Notes: generated by a model from the letters alone, not told the origin. A stretch of 64,000 bases of DNA from Streptomyces iakyrus (GCF_000717055.1 NZ_JNXI01000004.1:124001-188000), one strand, 5' to 3'. Positions 11,950 to 20,895 are shown, counted from the stretch's first letter. A program made the numbers and translations.

Positions 11950-12953
11950 GATTTCCTCCCGCGCTGGACGACGCGCCAGTTGACGACGACCAGCACCATG
12001 ATCAGTACGAAGAAGGCCCACACGATGGCCGCGCCGTAGCCGTAGTCGTTGTTGACGAAGGCCGACTGGTAGAAGTACAGCAGCGTGGTCAGGCCCGCCT
12101 GGCCGGGGCCGCCGAGGTTCGGGTTGGCGGCGTTGCTGCCGAACAGGACCTGGGGCTCGCTGAAGCTCTGCAGGCCGTTGATGGTCGAGATGATCACCGT
12201 GAACAGGATGATGGGCCGCATGATCGGCATGGTGATCTGGAAGAACGTGCGGATCGGGCCGGCGCCGTCCAGCCTGGCCGCCTCGTAGATCTGGGTGGGG
12301 ATGGCCTGGAGGCCGGCCAGATAGATGATCATGTTGTAGCCGGTCCACATCCAGGTCATCAGCAGCGCGATGACCAGTTTGATCAGCCACGGGTTGCTCA
12401 GCCACGGCACGGGCGAGATGCCGACCGTGCCCAGGATCGCGTTGACCAGACCGAAGTTGTTGCTGAACACCGCCCCGAAGAAGATCGACACGGCGACGAT
12501 CGAGGTGACGTTCGGTATGTAGAGGGCGATGCGGTAGAAGCCCTTGAAGCGGCGCACCGAATGCAGCAGCGTCGCCAGCACCAGGGCGCCGAACAGGGTG
12601 GGGACGGTGGACAGCACCCAGATCGCCAGGGTGTTGCGGATCGACAGCCAGAAGACCGGGTCGTCCCACAGGAACCGGAACTGGTCCAGTCCCACGAACT
12701 GCACGGTGCCCATGCCGTCCCAGCGCTGGAAGGCGAGGTACAGCGAGTAGCAGACCGGGAAGAGCGAGAAGACGCCGAAGATCAGGAAGAAGGGCGAGAT
12801 CGCGAGGTACTGCCGCCAGTGGGACACCACCCCGCGACGGCTCGGCCGCACGGTGCCCGCCGGCGGCGTGCGCCGCGGACGGAAGCGGGCCGGGCCCGGC
12901 CCGCCGCGGTGCCGGGGCGCCGCGGCGGGACCGGTGACCGGAGGTGACGTCAC
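11946..12953 (-). CDS. Carbohydrate ABC transporter permease (MalF type)
   Basis: This 335-residue protein has a 45-residue hydrophilic, Pro/Arg-rich N-terminus followed by six predicted membrane segments, the first at YLAISPFFLIFGVFSLFPV. The EAA motif is QIYEAARLDGAGPIRTFFQI. It forms the permease heterodimer with the downstream MalG-type protein. The likely start is GTG 12953, one base after the stop of the solute-binding protein gene, so translation is probably coupled. The ribosome-binding site is weak and lies inside the upstream coding end. A start further inside the basic N-terminal stretch cannot be excluded. Family assignment is firm from the EAA motif and the gene order SBP-MalF-MalG. 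Confidence 0.92.
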   Translation of the reverse strand: MTSPPVTGPAAAPRHRGGPGPARFRPRRTPPAGTVRPSRRGVVSHWRQYLAISPFFLIFGVFSLFPVCYSLYLAFQRWDGMGTVQFVGLDQFRFLWDDPVFWLSIRNTLAIWVLSTVPTLFGALVLATLLHSVRRFKGFYRIALYIPNVTSIVAVSIFFGAVFSNNFGLVNAILGTVGISPVPWLSNPWLIKLVIALLMTWMWTGYNMIIYLAGLQAIPTQIYEAARLDGAGPIRTFFQITMPIMRPIILFTVIISTINGLQSFSEPQVLFGSNAANPNLGGPGQAGLTTLLYFYQSAFVNNDYGYGAAIVWAFFVLIMVLVVVNWRVVQRGRKS

Positions 12954-12954
12954 C

Positions 12955-14232
12955 TCACTTCACCCCCTGTCGCCGAGCGATCTGCCTGGCCTGGCTCACC
13001 GCGTCGTTCCAGGCGTCGTCGGGCTTCTTGCCCTTGGCCTCGATGCTGGTCAGCCCGGTCATGTACGGCGCCATGACGGCGGCGTCGGCGGGAGCCTCGT
13101 AGCTGGCCGGGGTGGCCTTGGCGGCCGGGCCGAACACTTCGATGACCTTCTGCCCGCCGAAGAAGGGGTCCCCGCCGGTCATGGCCGGCATGGCGTACGC
13201 CGCCGGCGCGGCGGGGAAGATCGCGGCGTCGGCGAAGCCGCGCGCGTCGTTCTCGGGGCTGAGGATCCAGCTGATGATCTTGAACGCCTCTTCGGGGTTC
13301 CGGCACTGCTTGGGCAGGGCCAGGTAGGAGCCGCCCTGGTTGGCCGGTCCGCCGGGCATCGCGCAGACCCGCCACTTGCCCTTGGTGTTCGGAGCGGCCT
13401 GCTCGATGTCCAGCGCGTGCCAGGCCGCACCGAGTTCGGTGGTCAGGCTCTTGCCGATGGCGGCGTTCCAGCTGTTGTCGTTGATCTTGGCGTCTATGCC
13501 GAGGGTGTAGGGGCGCACCGCCGTGGTCCACGCCTCGCGGATGTGGTCCTGGTCGCCGATGAAGCGGTTGTCCCTGTCGATGAACCGCTCGGTGCCCTGC
13601 CCGACCGCCATGTTGAACACCGAACTGATGTTGTTGATCAGGTAGGTGCCGGGCAGCTTCTTCCGCAGCTCGACGCCGAGGGCGAAGTAGTCCTCCCACG
13701 TCCCGGCCTCGGCGGCGACCTTGTCGGGGTCGGTGGGCAGCCCGGCCCTGTCGAACTGGTCCGCGCGGTAGAAGAGCGCGGTGGGGCCGATGTCGATCGG
13801 GAAGCCGATCTGCTGGCCGTCCTCGGTCCGGGCGAGCTTGGTCTTCCAGTCCAGGTACTTCGACGAGATCTCCTTGAAGCCCAGGTCGTTCAGGTCGAGG
13901 AAGCGATTGCCGTTGGGCAGGAAGGACGCCATGTCCTCGCCCTTGATGCCGGTGATGTCGGGCACGGAGGTGCCGGCCGCGAGGGTGGTCGTCAGCTTCT
14001 GCTTGAAGTCGCCGCCGATGGAGGCGGCGGTCAGCTTCACGTCCTTGCTGAAGTGCGTCTTCGCCTCGGCGACCACCTTGTCGCTGAGCGCGCCTCCCCA
14101 GTACCACAGGGTGAGGTTCTTGCCGTTCTTGCTGCCTGCCGAGTCTGAGCCGTTGCCGCAGGCCACGGTCAGCCCGGAGGCGGCCGCGGTGAACGCGGCG
14201 GCCTGGAGGAAGCGTCTACGGGAAAGGTCCAC
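12955..14232 (-). CDS. Sugar ABC transporter solute-binding lipoprotein
   Basis: This 425-residue family 1 extracellular solute-binding protein carries a Tat-type signal (LSRRRFLQAAAFTAAASG) ending in the lipobox LTVAC, so it should be exported folded and anchored by a lipidated cysteine. Typical SBP blocks include LTLWYWGGALSD, YLINNISSVFNMAVGQGTERF and IISWILSPENDARGFADAAIFP. It starts at GTG 14232 with GGAGAG seven bases upstream. The two permease genes follow directly. It should capture the carbohydrate outside the membrane and hand it to the permeases. The ligand cannot be read from sequence, but the adjacent mannosidase, fucosidase and galactosidase genes favour a complex oligosaccharide. 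Confidence 0.93.
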   Translation of the reverse strand: MDLSRRRFLQAAAFTAAASGLTVACGNGSDSAGSKNGKNLTLWYWGGALSDKVVAEAKTHFSKDVKLTAASIGGDFKQKLTTTLAAGTSVPDITGIKGEDMASFLPNGNRFLDLNDLGFKEISSKYLDWKTKLARTEDGQQIGFPIDIGPTALFYRADQFDRAGLPTDPDKVAAEAGTWEDYFALGVELRKKLPGTYLINNISSVFNMAVGQGTERFIDRDNRFIGDQDHIREAWTTAVRPYTLGIDAKINDNSWNAAIGKSLTTELGAAWHALDIEQAAPNTKGKWRVCAMPGGPANQGGSYLALPKQCRNPEEAFKIISWILSPENDARGFADAAIFPAAPAAYAMPAMTGGDPFFGGQKVIEVFGPAAKATPASYEAPADAAVMAPYMTGLTSIEAKGKKPDDAWNDAVSQARQIARRQGVK

Positions 14233-14279
14233 GGGTCTCTCCTGCTGTTGCTGTTCGACGTGCCGAGGGGTTTCGAGGG

Positions 14280-15332
14280 TCAGTGCCGCCGTTCGGAGGC
14301 GCGTGGGCCGACGGACGTGTGAGGGGCCGGCGGGGTGACGGGCGCGTACGCGAGAGCCGGCCCGGGATTCACCGGGAGCCGGTCGGCCAGGAAGCCGTAC
14401 CCGCGCTTCACTTCGGGATCGGTCAGGGAGCGCCACCAGCGGTCGACGCCGTACCAGCCGGGGGCCGCGAGGGCCCCGCCGTGGCGGGTGACGGACAGCC
14501 CGGCCGCGAGCACCGCGAACCGCAGCCGCTGCGCCAGTGGCCAGCCGCCGAGCGAGGCGGTGACGAACGCGGCGCCGAAGACGTCCCCGGCACCCGTCGC
14601 GTCCAGCACGTCGACGCCGAGGGCGGGCACGTCCGCGTATTCGCCGGTGATCTGGTCGACGGCCACGGCGCCGTCCCCGCCCCGGGTGACCACGGCGACC
14701 GGCACCAGCTCGGACAGCGTGCCGAGCGCGGCGACCGCGCTGTCCGTGCGGGTGTAGGCCATGGCCTCCGTCTCGTTCGGGAGGAAGGCGTGGCACAGGG
14801 CCAGCTGCTCCAGGAGGGCCGTCGGCCACTCCTGGGTGGGGTCCCAGCCGACGTCGGCGTAGACCTGTGTGCCGTTCGCGGCGGCCTTGGCGAGCCACTC
14901 GCGCGGCTCGGCCTCCAGGTGCACCAGGGCGGTACGCGCCTCGGGCGGGTCGCCCATCAGCACGTCCTGCGAGTACGGCGGCTCCTGGCCATGGGTGAGC
15001 AGGGCCCGGTCCTGGCCGTAGGCGACGGAGACGGTGACCGGGGTCGGCCAGCCCTCCGCCGTGCGGGAGAGCGAGAGGTCGACGCCTTCCTGGCCGCACA
15101 GGACGTCCCGGCAGTACGCGCCGTAGAAGTCGTCGCCGAACACTGTGGCCAGGGAGGTGCTGAGGCCGAAGCGGGAGGCGGCCACCGCGAGGTTCGCGAT
15201 GCCGCCCGGGCCGCAGCCCATGCCCCGGGTCCAGATCTCCTCGCCCGGCGTCGGCGGCTTGCCGAGCCCCGTAAGGACGAGGTCGTAGAAGAGCAGCCCG
15301 GTCAGCAGCACATCGGGCCGGTCACCGTCCAC
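14280..15332 (-). CDS. PfkB family carbohydrate kinase
   Basis: This 350-residue protein belongs to the ribokinase/PfkB family. The N-terminal sugar-binding glycine region is GPGGIANLAVAASRFG near residues 40-55. The C-terminal signature DVLDATGAGDVFGAAF has the catalytic aspartate in GAGD. Members phosphorylate sugars, nucleosides or aminosugars with ATP in the cytoplasm. The gene starts at GTG 15332, is the first of the minus-strand sugar run, and stands 47 bases before the solute-binding protein gene. It faces the DeoR regulator across a 129-bp divergent promoter region, which suggests direct control by that regulator. The substrate is unknown. Fructose 1-phosphate kinase is unlikely because there is no PTS nearby. 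Confidence 0.87.
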   Translation of the reverse strand: MDGDRPDVLLTGLLFYDLVLTGLGKPPTPGEEIWTRGMGCGPGGIANLAVAASRFGLSTSLATVFGDDFYGAYCRDVLCGQEGVDLSLSRTAEGWPTPVTVSVAYGQDRALLTHGQEPPYSQDVLMGDPPEARTALVHLEAEPREWLAKAAANGTQVYADVGWDPTQEWPTALLEQLALCHAFLPNETEAMAYTRTDSAVAALGTLSELVPVAVVTRGGDGAVAVDQITGEYADVPALGVDVLDATGAGDVFGAAFVTASLGGWPLAQRLRFAVLAAGLSVTRHGGALAAPGWYGVDRWWRSLTDPEVKRGYGFLADRLPVNPGPALAYAPVTPPAPHTSVGPRASERRH

Positions 15333-15396
15333 GGATGTGTCCTCTCGCTCACGGCTTCAACGGAGATCGTCAAAACTCTTCATTTCGGTGACCGGA

Positions 15397-15447
15397 ATCG
15401 TGCGCTGCTTCAGCGAGATTGGTCAATACCCGAGCAGAAATAAGCAT
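15397..15447. promoter_or_regulatory. Overlapping divergent promoters between kinase and DeoR genes (candidate)
   Basis: On the minus strand TTGACC (15426-15421) is 18 bases from CACGAT (15402-15397), a fair SigHrdB-like pair driving the kinase run. On the plus strand TTGGTC (15419-15424) is 17 bases from AAGCAT (15442-15447), pointing at the DeoR gene. The two -35 boxes overlap, so one regulator bound here could control both directions. This is inferred from hexamer similarity only. Confidence 0.35.
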
Positions 15448-15461
15448 GGCGATGATTGGAG

Positions 15462-16247
15462 ATGACGAGTAATGTGCACGCCGTGCTGGCAGAACGACGA
15501 CACCAACTCATCCTGCGGGCCTTGCGCGCCGGCGGGCCCGCGGCCGTGACCGACCTCTCGGAGCAACTGGGAGTGAGTCCCGCCACGATCAGGCGTGACC
15601 TGGTCAAACTGGAAGAAGACGGACTGCTCACGCGCGTGCACGGCGGCGCCGTCGTGGAGGAGGGCGACCAGCCCTTCGCCGAGGTCGCCGAAGTCCGCGT
15701 CAACGAGAAGGACGCCATAGCCGAACGGGCCGCCGCGATGATCAGGGACGGCCAGTCGGTTCTGCTGGACATCGGGACGACGGCCTACCGCCTGGCCCGG
15801 CAGCTGCACGGCCGCCGCCTCACCGTCATCACCAGCAACCTGGTGGTCTACGAGGAACTCGCCGACGACGAGGGCATCGAGCTGGTCCTGCTCGGCGGGA
15901 TGGTCCGCCGCGAGTACCGCTCCCTGGTCGGCTTCCTCACCGAGGACAACCTGCGTCAGCTGCACGCCGACTGGCTCTTCCTCGGCACCAGCGGGGTGCG
16001 GCCCGGCGGTCAGGTCATGGACACGACGGTGGTGGAGGTGCCGGTCAAGCGCGCCATGATCAAGGCCGGCGAGAAGGTGGTGCTGCTCGCCGACGCGGCG
16101 AAGTTCCCGGGGCACGGGATGGCGAAGGTCTGCGGTCCCGAGGAACTGGACGCGGTCGTGACGAACGAGCCGGTCGACGCCGCGACGCGGGCCTCCTTCC
16201 AGGAGGCGGGCGTCGAGGTGGTCGTGGCGGGAAAGGGGCAAGCGTGA
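15462..16247 (+). CDS. DeoR family transcriptional regulator
   Basis: This protein of about 261 residues has an N-terminal DeoR helix-turn-helix (ERRHQLILRALRAGG followed by LSEQLGVSPATIRRDLVKLE) and the C-terminal DeoR sensor domain with LLDIGTTAYRLARQL and TVITSNLVVYEEL, a fold that binds phosphorylated sugars. Such proteins repress sugar catabolic operons. The gene is divergent from the PfkB kinase run and precedes the GH4 gene, so it is the natural local regulator. The start is uncertain: TTG 15456, ATG 15462 and GTG 15474 are all in frame, with TTGGAG at 15456-15461 as the only SD-like sequence. The family call is firm and the start is not. Confidence 0.88.
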   Translation: MTSNVHAVLAERRHQLILRALRAGGPAAVTDLSEQLGVSPATIRRDLVKLEEDGLLTRVHGGAVVEEGDQPFAEVAEVRVNEKDAIAERAAAMIRDGQSVLLDIGTTAYRLARQLHGRRLTVITSNLVVYEELADDEGIELVLLGGMVRREYRSLVGFLTEDNLRQLHADWLFLGTSGVRPGGQVMDTTVVEVPVKRAMIKAGEKVVLLADAAKFPGHGMAKVCGPEELDAVVTNEPVDAATRASFQEAGVEVVVAGKGQA

Positions 16248-16441
16248 ACCCTCCCCCGGCCGCGGCGGGAAGCCCGTCGGCTCAGGCCGCCCCGCCGTCC
16301 GGTGCACAGCAAGGTCCCCCGCCCTCGACCCCGGCCGGGCCGGCACCGGCACGGGGCCCCGAAGCACGTTCAAGGAGGTGGCGCGTGTTCGGTTCTCGCC
16401 CCGTGCCGCACACGGCCCGCCGTATCGGAGGAACCCGGTGA
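16244..16441 (+). CDS. Possible 65-residue leader/bridging ORF between DeoR and GH4 genes
   Basis: A GTG at 16244 overlaps the DeoR stop (GTGA), has AAAGGGG five bases upstream, and opens 65 Pro/Ala/Arg-rich codons. Its TGA (16439-16441) overlaps the GTG of the GH4 gene. A second in-frame GTG at 16385 follows AAGGAGG with seven-base spacing and would give an 18-residue peptide with the same stop. The 4-base overlaps at both ends and the ribosome-binding sites suggest translation that carries ribosomes onto GH4. The amino-acid composition is also what chance open frames give in GC-rich DNA, so the product may have no function of its own. Confidence 0.3.
   Translation: MNPPPAAAGSPSAQAAPPSGAQQGPPPSTPAGPAPARGPEARSRRWRVFGSRPVPHTARRIGGTR
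16347..16408 (+). promoter_or_regulatory. 11-bp inverted repeat looping out an AAGGAGG ribosome-binding site before GH4
   Basis: CGGCACGGGGC (16347-16357) pairs exactly with GCCCCGTGCCG (16398-16408). The 40-base loop holds AAGGAGG (16371-16377) and the GTG at 16385. In RNA this would expose or hide that start region, and it sits just above the GH4 start at 16438. A role in translational control is inferred from position and perfect pairing. Confidence 0.4.
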
Positions 16442-17778
16442 AGCTGACGATTCTGGGCGGCGGCGGATTCCGCGTGCCGCTGGTGTACGGAGCGCTCCTC
16501 CAGGACCACGCCGAGGGCCGGGTGACCCATGTCGTCCTGCATGACCTGGACGCCGGGCGTCTGTCGGCGGTGACACGTGTCCTCGCCGAGCAGGCGGCCG
16601 GAGTGGCCGACGCGCCCGAGGTGAGCGCCACCACCGACCTCGACGAGGCCCTGCGCGGAGCCGACTTCGTGTTCTCCGCGATCCGCGTCGGCGGCCTGGA
16701 GGGGCGCGCGAACGACGAGCGCGTGGCCCTGGCCGAGGGCGTGCTGGGCCAGGAGACGGTGGGCGCGGGCGGCATCGCCTACGGCCTGCGCACGGTCCCG
16801 GTCGCCGTCGACATCGCCAAGCGGGTGGCCCGGCACGCCCCCGACGCCTGGGTCATCAACTTCACCAACCCGGCCGGACTGGTCACCGAGGCCATGTCCC
16901 GCCACCTCGGCGACCGCGTCATCGGCATCTGCGACTCCCCGGTCGGCCTCGGCCGCCGTATCGCCCGGGTGCTCGGCGTCAAGAACCCGGCGGAGGCGTG
17001 GATCGACTACGTCGGCCTCAACCACCTCGGCTGGGTGCGCGGCCTGCGCGTCGCGGGCCGTGACGAACTGCCGCGGCTGCTCGCCGACCCCGACCTCCTC
17101 GGCTCCTTCGAGGAGGGCAAGCTCTTCGGCACCGACTGGCTGCGCTCCCTCGGCGCGATCCCCAACGAATACCTGCACTACTACTACTTCAACCGCGAGG
17201 CCGTCCGGGCCTACCAGCAGGCCGAGAAGACCCGCGGCGCCTTCCTGCACGACCAGCAGGCCCGCTTCTACGCCGAGATGAAGAACCCGCATGCCCCCGC
17301 CCTCACCGTCTGGGACCGCACCCGCGCCGAGCGCGAGGCCACGTACATGGCCGAGAACCGCGAGACCGCGGGCGCCGGCGAACGCGACGAGGACGACCTG
17401 TCCGGCGGCTACGAGAAGGTCGCGCTCGCCCTGATGCGGGCGATCGCCCGGGACGAGCGCACCACCCTGATCCTCAACGTCCGCAACCGGCGCACGCTGT
17501 CGGTCCTCGACACGGAGGCCGTCATCGAGGTCCCCTGCCTCGTCGACGCCAACGGCGCCCACCCCGTCACCGTCGACCCGCTGCCCGACCACGCCACCGG
17601 CCTGGTCTGCGCGGTCAAGGCGGTCGAGCGCGAGGTGCTGGCCGCCGCCGCATCGGGCTCCCGCGCGACGGCCGTGAAGGCCTTCGCCCTGCACCCCTTG
17701 GTCGACTCCGTCAACGTGGCCCGCAGGCTGGTCGAGGGCTACACCGACGTCCACCCCGGGTTGGCGTACCTTAGGTGA
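16438..17778 (+). CDS. Glycoside hydrolase family 4 (6-phospho-beta-glucosidase type)
   Basis: This 446-residue protein is a GH4 enzyme, a family that uses NAD+ and a divalent metal for a redox-elimination mechanism. ILGGGGFRVP at the N-terminus is the dinucleotide-binding turn, VINFTNPAGLVTEAM and VIGICDSPVG hold the substrate and metal-binding residues including the Cys, and YVGLNHLGWV carries the metal-ligand His. The GTG at 16438 has GGAGGAACCC before it and overlaps the stop of the small upstream ORF. Family members act on phosphorylated glycosides or, in some lineages, on unphosphorylated ones. No PTS gene is present, so either the PfkB kinase makes the phosphosugar or this member uses plain glycosides. 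It probably acts in the cytoplasm with the mannosidase downstream. Confidence 0.88.
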   Translation: MKLTILGGGGFRVPLVYGALLQDHAEGRVTHVVLHDLDAGRLSAVTRVLAEQAAGVADAPEVSATTDLDEALRGADFVFSAIRVGGLEGRANDERVALAEGVLGQETVGAGGIAYGLRTVPVAVDIAKRVARHAPDAWVINFTNPAGLVTEAMSRHLGDRVIGICDSPVGLGRRIARVLGVKNPAEAWIDYVGLNHLGWVRGLRVAGRDELPRLLADPDLLGSFEEGKLFGTDWLRSLGAIPNEYLHYYYFNREAVRAYQQAEKTRGAFLHDQQARFYAEMKNPHAPALTVWDRTRAEREATYMAENRETAGAGERDEDDLSGGYEKVALALMRAIARDERTTLILNVRNRRTLSVLDTEAVIEVPCLVDANGAHPVTVDPLPDHATGLVCAVKAVEREVLAAAASGSRATAVKAFALHPLVDSVNVARRLVEGYTDVHPGLAYLR

Positions 17779-17787
17779 ACGCCGATC

Positions 17788-17801
17788 GGTAAGCGCTTTC
17801 C
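17788..17801. promoter_or_regulatory. LacI-type operator upstream of the alpha-mannosidase gene (candidate)
   Basis: GGTAAGC followed by GCTTTCC forms a 14-bp near-palindrome with the central AAGCGCTT core and a single mismatch. This is the form of operators bound by LacI/GalR-family repressors. It lies 48 bases before the GH38 ATG, in the 71-bp gap after GH4. No LacI gene is in this window, so the regulator would be encoded elsewhere. Confidence 0.55.
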
Positions 17802-17849
17802 CCCACCGCTTCCCGCCTGCTCGCTCTTCCCGCTTCCTGGAGACATCCC

Positions 17850-20800
17850 ATGCACGACGAAAGCCGCCGCATCGAGGAGCGCGTGCAGCGCCTTCACGAC
17901 CAGCGCATCAAGACCGCGGTCTACGCGGCCACCGTCCCCTTCGAGGTGGAGGCCTGGCAGGCCCCGGGGGAGCCGGTTTCGTTCGAGGAGGCGGCCGCCG
18001 CCTCCTACGAGCCGTTCGCGATGGGCACCCCGTGGGGCCCGCCCTGGGGCACCACCTGGTTCCGCATGCGCGGACAGGTGCCCGCCGAGTGGGCCGGCAA
18101 GCGCGTCGAGGCCGTCATCGACCTCGGCTTCACCGGCGACTGGCCCGGCAACCAGGCCGAGGCCCTCGTCCACCTCACGGACGGCACCCCGCTGAAGGCC
18201 GTCAACCCGCTCAACCACTACGTGGCGATCGCCAACCCCGCGCAGGGCGGCGAGAGCGTCGACTACCTCGTCGAGGCCGCCTCCAACCCGGACATCCTCG
18301 CGGACAACTTCTCGAAGACCACCCCGCTCGGCGACAAGCTCACCGCGGGCGACAAGCCCCTCTACACCTTCCGCGCCGCCGACCTCGCGATCCTCGACGA
18401 GGAGGTCTGGCACCTCGACCTCGACGTGCAGGTGCTGCGCGAGCTGATGCTGGAGCTCGGCGAGCACGATCCGCGCCGGCACGAGATCGCCCACGCCCTC
18501 GACCGGGCCATGGACCTGCTCGACCTGGACGACGTCTCCGGCTCGGCCGCCGCGGTCCGGGAGGCCCTCAAGCCGGTGCTGTCCAAGCCCGCGCACGCCA
18601 GCGCGCACACGATCTCCGGCGTCGGCCACGCCCACATCGACTCCGCCTGGCTCTGGCCGATCCGCGAGACAAAGCGCAAGACGTCCCGCACCTTCTCCAA
18701 CGTCACCTCGCTCGCCGACGAGTACGACGACTTCATCTTCGCCTGCTCCCAGGCCCAGCAGTACGAGTGGGTGCGCGACAACTACCCCAAGGTCTGGGCC
18801 CGCATCCAGGAGTCGGTAAAGAACGGCCAGTGGGCGCCGGTCGGCGGCATGTGGGTCGAGTCCGACGGCAACCTGCCCGGCGGCGAGGCCGTCGCCCGCC
18901 AGTTCATCCACGGCAAGCGGTTCTTCATGGACCACTTCGGCATCGAGACCAAGGGCGTGTGGCTGCCCGACTCCTTCGGCTACAACGCGGCCTACCCGCA
19001 GATCGCCAAGCTCGCCGGGAACGAGTGGTTCCTCACCCAGAAGATCTCCTGGAACCAGACCAACCGGTTCCCCCACCACACCTTCTGGTGGGAGGGCATC
19101 GACGGGACCCGCATCTTCACCCACTTCCCGCCGGTCGACACCTACAACGCCCGCTTCAGCGGCGAGGAGATGTCCCGCGCCGTCCGCAACTACCAGGAGA
19201 AGGGCGGCGCCTCCCGCTCCCTGGCCCCGTTCGGCTGGGGCGACGGCGGCGGTGGCCCCACCCGCGAGATCATGGAACGGGCCCGCCGGCTGGCCGACCT
19301 GGAGGGCTCCGCCAAGGTCGTCGTCGAACACCCCGACGAGTTCTTCGCCAAGGCCCGCGAGGAGTACCCGGACGCGCCCGTGTGGGTCGGCGAGCTCTAC
19401 CTGGAGCTGCACCGCGCCACCTACACCTCCCAGGCCCGTACCAAGCAGGGCAACCGCCGCTCCGAGCACCTCCTGCGCGAGGCCGAGCTCTGGGCGACCA
19501 CGGCCGCGCTGCACGCGCCGGGCTACAGCTACCCGCACGAGAAGCTGGACCGGCTGTGGAAGACGGTGCTGCTGCACCAGTTCCACGACATCCTGCCCGG
19601 CTCCTCCATCGCCTGGGTGCACCGCGAGGCCGAGGCCGAGTACGCCCGTGTCGCGCGGGAACTGCACGCGCTGACCGCCGAGGCGGTGGCCGCACTGGGC
19701 GCCGGGGAACCCCGCGCCTTCAACACCAGCCCCTACGACCGCGCCGAAGTGGTCCGCACCGCCGACGGCACACCGGTGTTCGTGGAGGTGCCCGCGAGCG
19801 GCTCCGCGCCCCTCACCGACGCGGCGCCCCCGAAGCCGGTGACGGTGGACGGCCTGGTCCTCGACAACGGACTGGTCCGCGTGGAGGTCGCCGAGGACGG
19901 CACCCTGTCGTCCGTCCGCGACCTGCGCGCCGGCCGCGAGGTCCTCGCCGAGCCCGGCAACCTGCTCCGTCTGCACACCGACCTGCCCAATTACTGGGAC
20001 GCCTGGGACATCGACAAGCACTACAAGAACCGCTACACGGACCTCCTGGACGCCACGTCCGTCACGGTCGTCGAGCAGGACCCGCTGATCGGCGCCGTCC
20101 GCGTCGAGCGGGCCTTCGGCAAGGGCTCCACGATCACCCAGACGATCACCGTCCGCGCCGGCAGCCCCCGGATCGACATCGAGACGGACATCGACTGGCA
20201 CGAGACCGAGAAGATCCTCAAGGCGGCCTTCCCGGTCGACATCCGCGCCCCGCACTCCTCCGCCGAGATCCAGTTCGGCCACATCCAGCGCCCCACGCAC
20301 ACCAACACCAGCTGGGAGGCGGCCCGCTTCGAGGTCTCCGGCCACCGCTGGGTGCACCTCGGCGAACCCGGCTACGGCGTCGCGGTCATCAACGACTCGA
20401 CGTACGGCCACGACGTCTCCCGCACGGTCCGCGAGGACGGCGGCACCACCACCACCGTCCGCCTCAGCCTGGTCCGCGCCCCGCGCATCCCGGACCCCGA
20501 GGCCGACCAGGGCCGCCACCGCTTCACCTACGCGCTGCTGCCCGGCGCGACCATCGAGGACGCCGTCGCCGAGGGCTACTCCCTGAACCTGCCGCTGCGG
20601 GTGGCCGGCGCGGCGGGCGCCCCCGAACCGGTCGTCTCCGCGGAGGGCGAGGGCGTGACCGTGGAAGCGGTCAAGCTCGCCGACGACGCCTCCGGCGACG
20701 TCGTCGTACGGCTCTACGAGTCCCGCGGCGGCCGCGCCACGGGCACCCTGCGCACCGGATTCCCGCTGGCCGGCGCCCACATCACCGACCTGCTGGAACG

Positions 20801-20891
20801 CCCGCTGGAGGACGCGGAGATCACCGACGGCGCCGTCGCCCTGACGCTGCGGCCCTTCCAGATCCTCACCCTGCGCCTGCGGAGGGGCTGA
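17850..20891 (+). CDS. Alpha-mannosidase, glycoside hydrolase family 38
   Basis: This 1013-residue protein matches cytosolic GH38 alpha-mannosidases. The zinc-binding start of the catalytic barrel is GVGHAHIDSAWLWPIRETKR near residue 259. The nucleophile aspartate lies in GVWLPDSFGYNAAYPQI. HQFHDILPGSSI supplies the last zinc histidine and DILPG signature. An N-terminal ancillary domain of about 250 residues and a C-terminal beta-rich domain complete the normal length. There is no signal peptide, so it cleaves imported mannosides in the cytoplasm. The start ATG follows CTGGAGA. A LacI-like operator lies just upstream. GH29 fucosidase starts four bases downstream, so both are probably made together for glycan breakdown. 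Confidence 0.93.
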   Translation: MHDESRRIEERVQRLHDQRIKTAVYAATVPFEVEAWQAPGEPVSFEEAAAASYEPFAMGTPWGPPWGTTWFRMRGQVPAEWAGKRVEAVIDLGFTGDWPGNQAEALVHLTDGTPLKAVNPLNHYVAIANPAQGGESVDYLVEAASNPDILADNFSKTTPLGDKLTAGDKPLYTFRAADLAILDEEVWHLDLDVQVLRELMLELGEHDPRRHEIAHALDRAMDLLDLDDVSGSAAAVREALKPVLSKPAHASAHTISGVGHAHIDSAWLWPIRETKRKTSRTFSNVTSLADEYDDFIFACSQAQQYEWVRDNYPKVWARIQESVKNGQWAPVGGMWVESDGNLPGGEAVARQFIHGKRFFMDHFGIETKGVWLPDSFGYNAAYPQIAKLAGNEWFLTQKISWNQTNRFPHHTFWWEGIDGTRIFTHFPPVDTYNARFSGEEMSRAVRNYQEKGGASRSLAPFGWGDGGGGPTREIMERARRLADLEGSAKVVVEHPDEFFAKAREEYPDAPVWVGELYLELHRATYTSQARTKQGNRRSEHLLREAELWATTAALHAPGYSYPHEKLDRLWKTVLLHQFHDILPGSSIAWVHREAEAEYARVARELHALTAEAVAALGAGEPRAFNTSPYDRAEVVRTADGTPVFVEVPASGSAPLTDAAPPKPVTVDGLVLDNGLVRVEVAEDGTLSSVRDLRAGREVLAEPGNLLRLHTDLPNYWDAWDIDKHYKNRYTDLLDATSVTVVEQDPLIGAVRVERAFGKGSTITQTITVRAGSPRIDIETDIDWHETEKILKAAFPVDIRAPHSSAEIQFGHIQRPTHTNTSWEAARFEVSGHRWVHLGEPGYGVAVINDSTYGHDVSRTVREDGGTTTTVRLSLVRAPRIPDPEADQGRHRFTYALLPGATIEDAVAEGYSLNLPLRVAGAAGAPEPVVSAEGEGVTVEAVKLADDASGDVVVRLYESRGGRATGTLRTGFPLAGAHITDLLERPLEDAEITDGAVALTLRPFQILTLRLRRG

Positions 20892-20895
20892 CCTC

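Noticed and set aside
16378..16437. An upstream in-frame GTG (16378) as the GH4 start
   Set aside because: AAGGAGG touches the GTG with no spacing, and the 20 extra residues are basic and unlike GH4 N-termini; GTG 16438 has GGAGGAACCC and starts directly before the NAD-binding strand.
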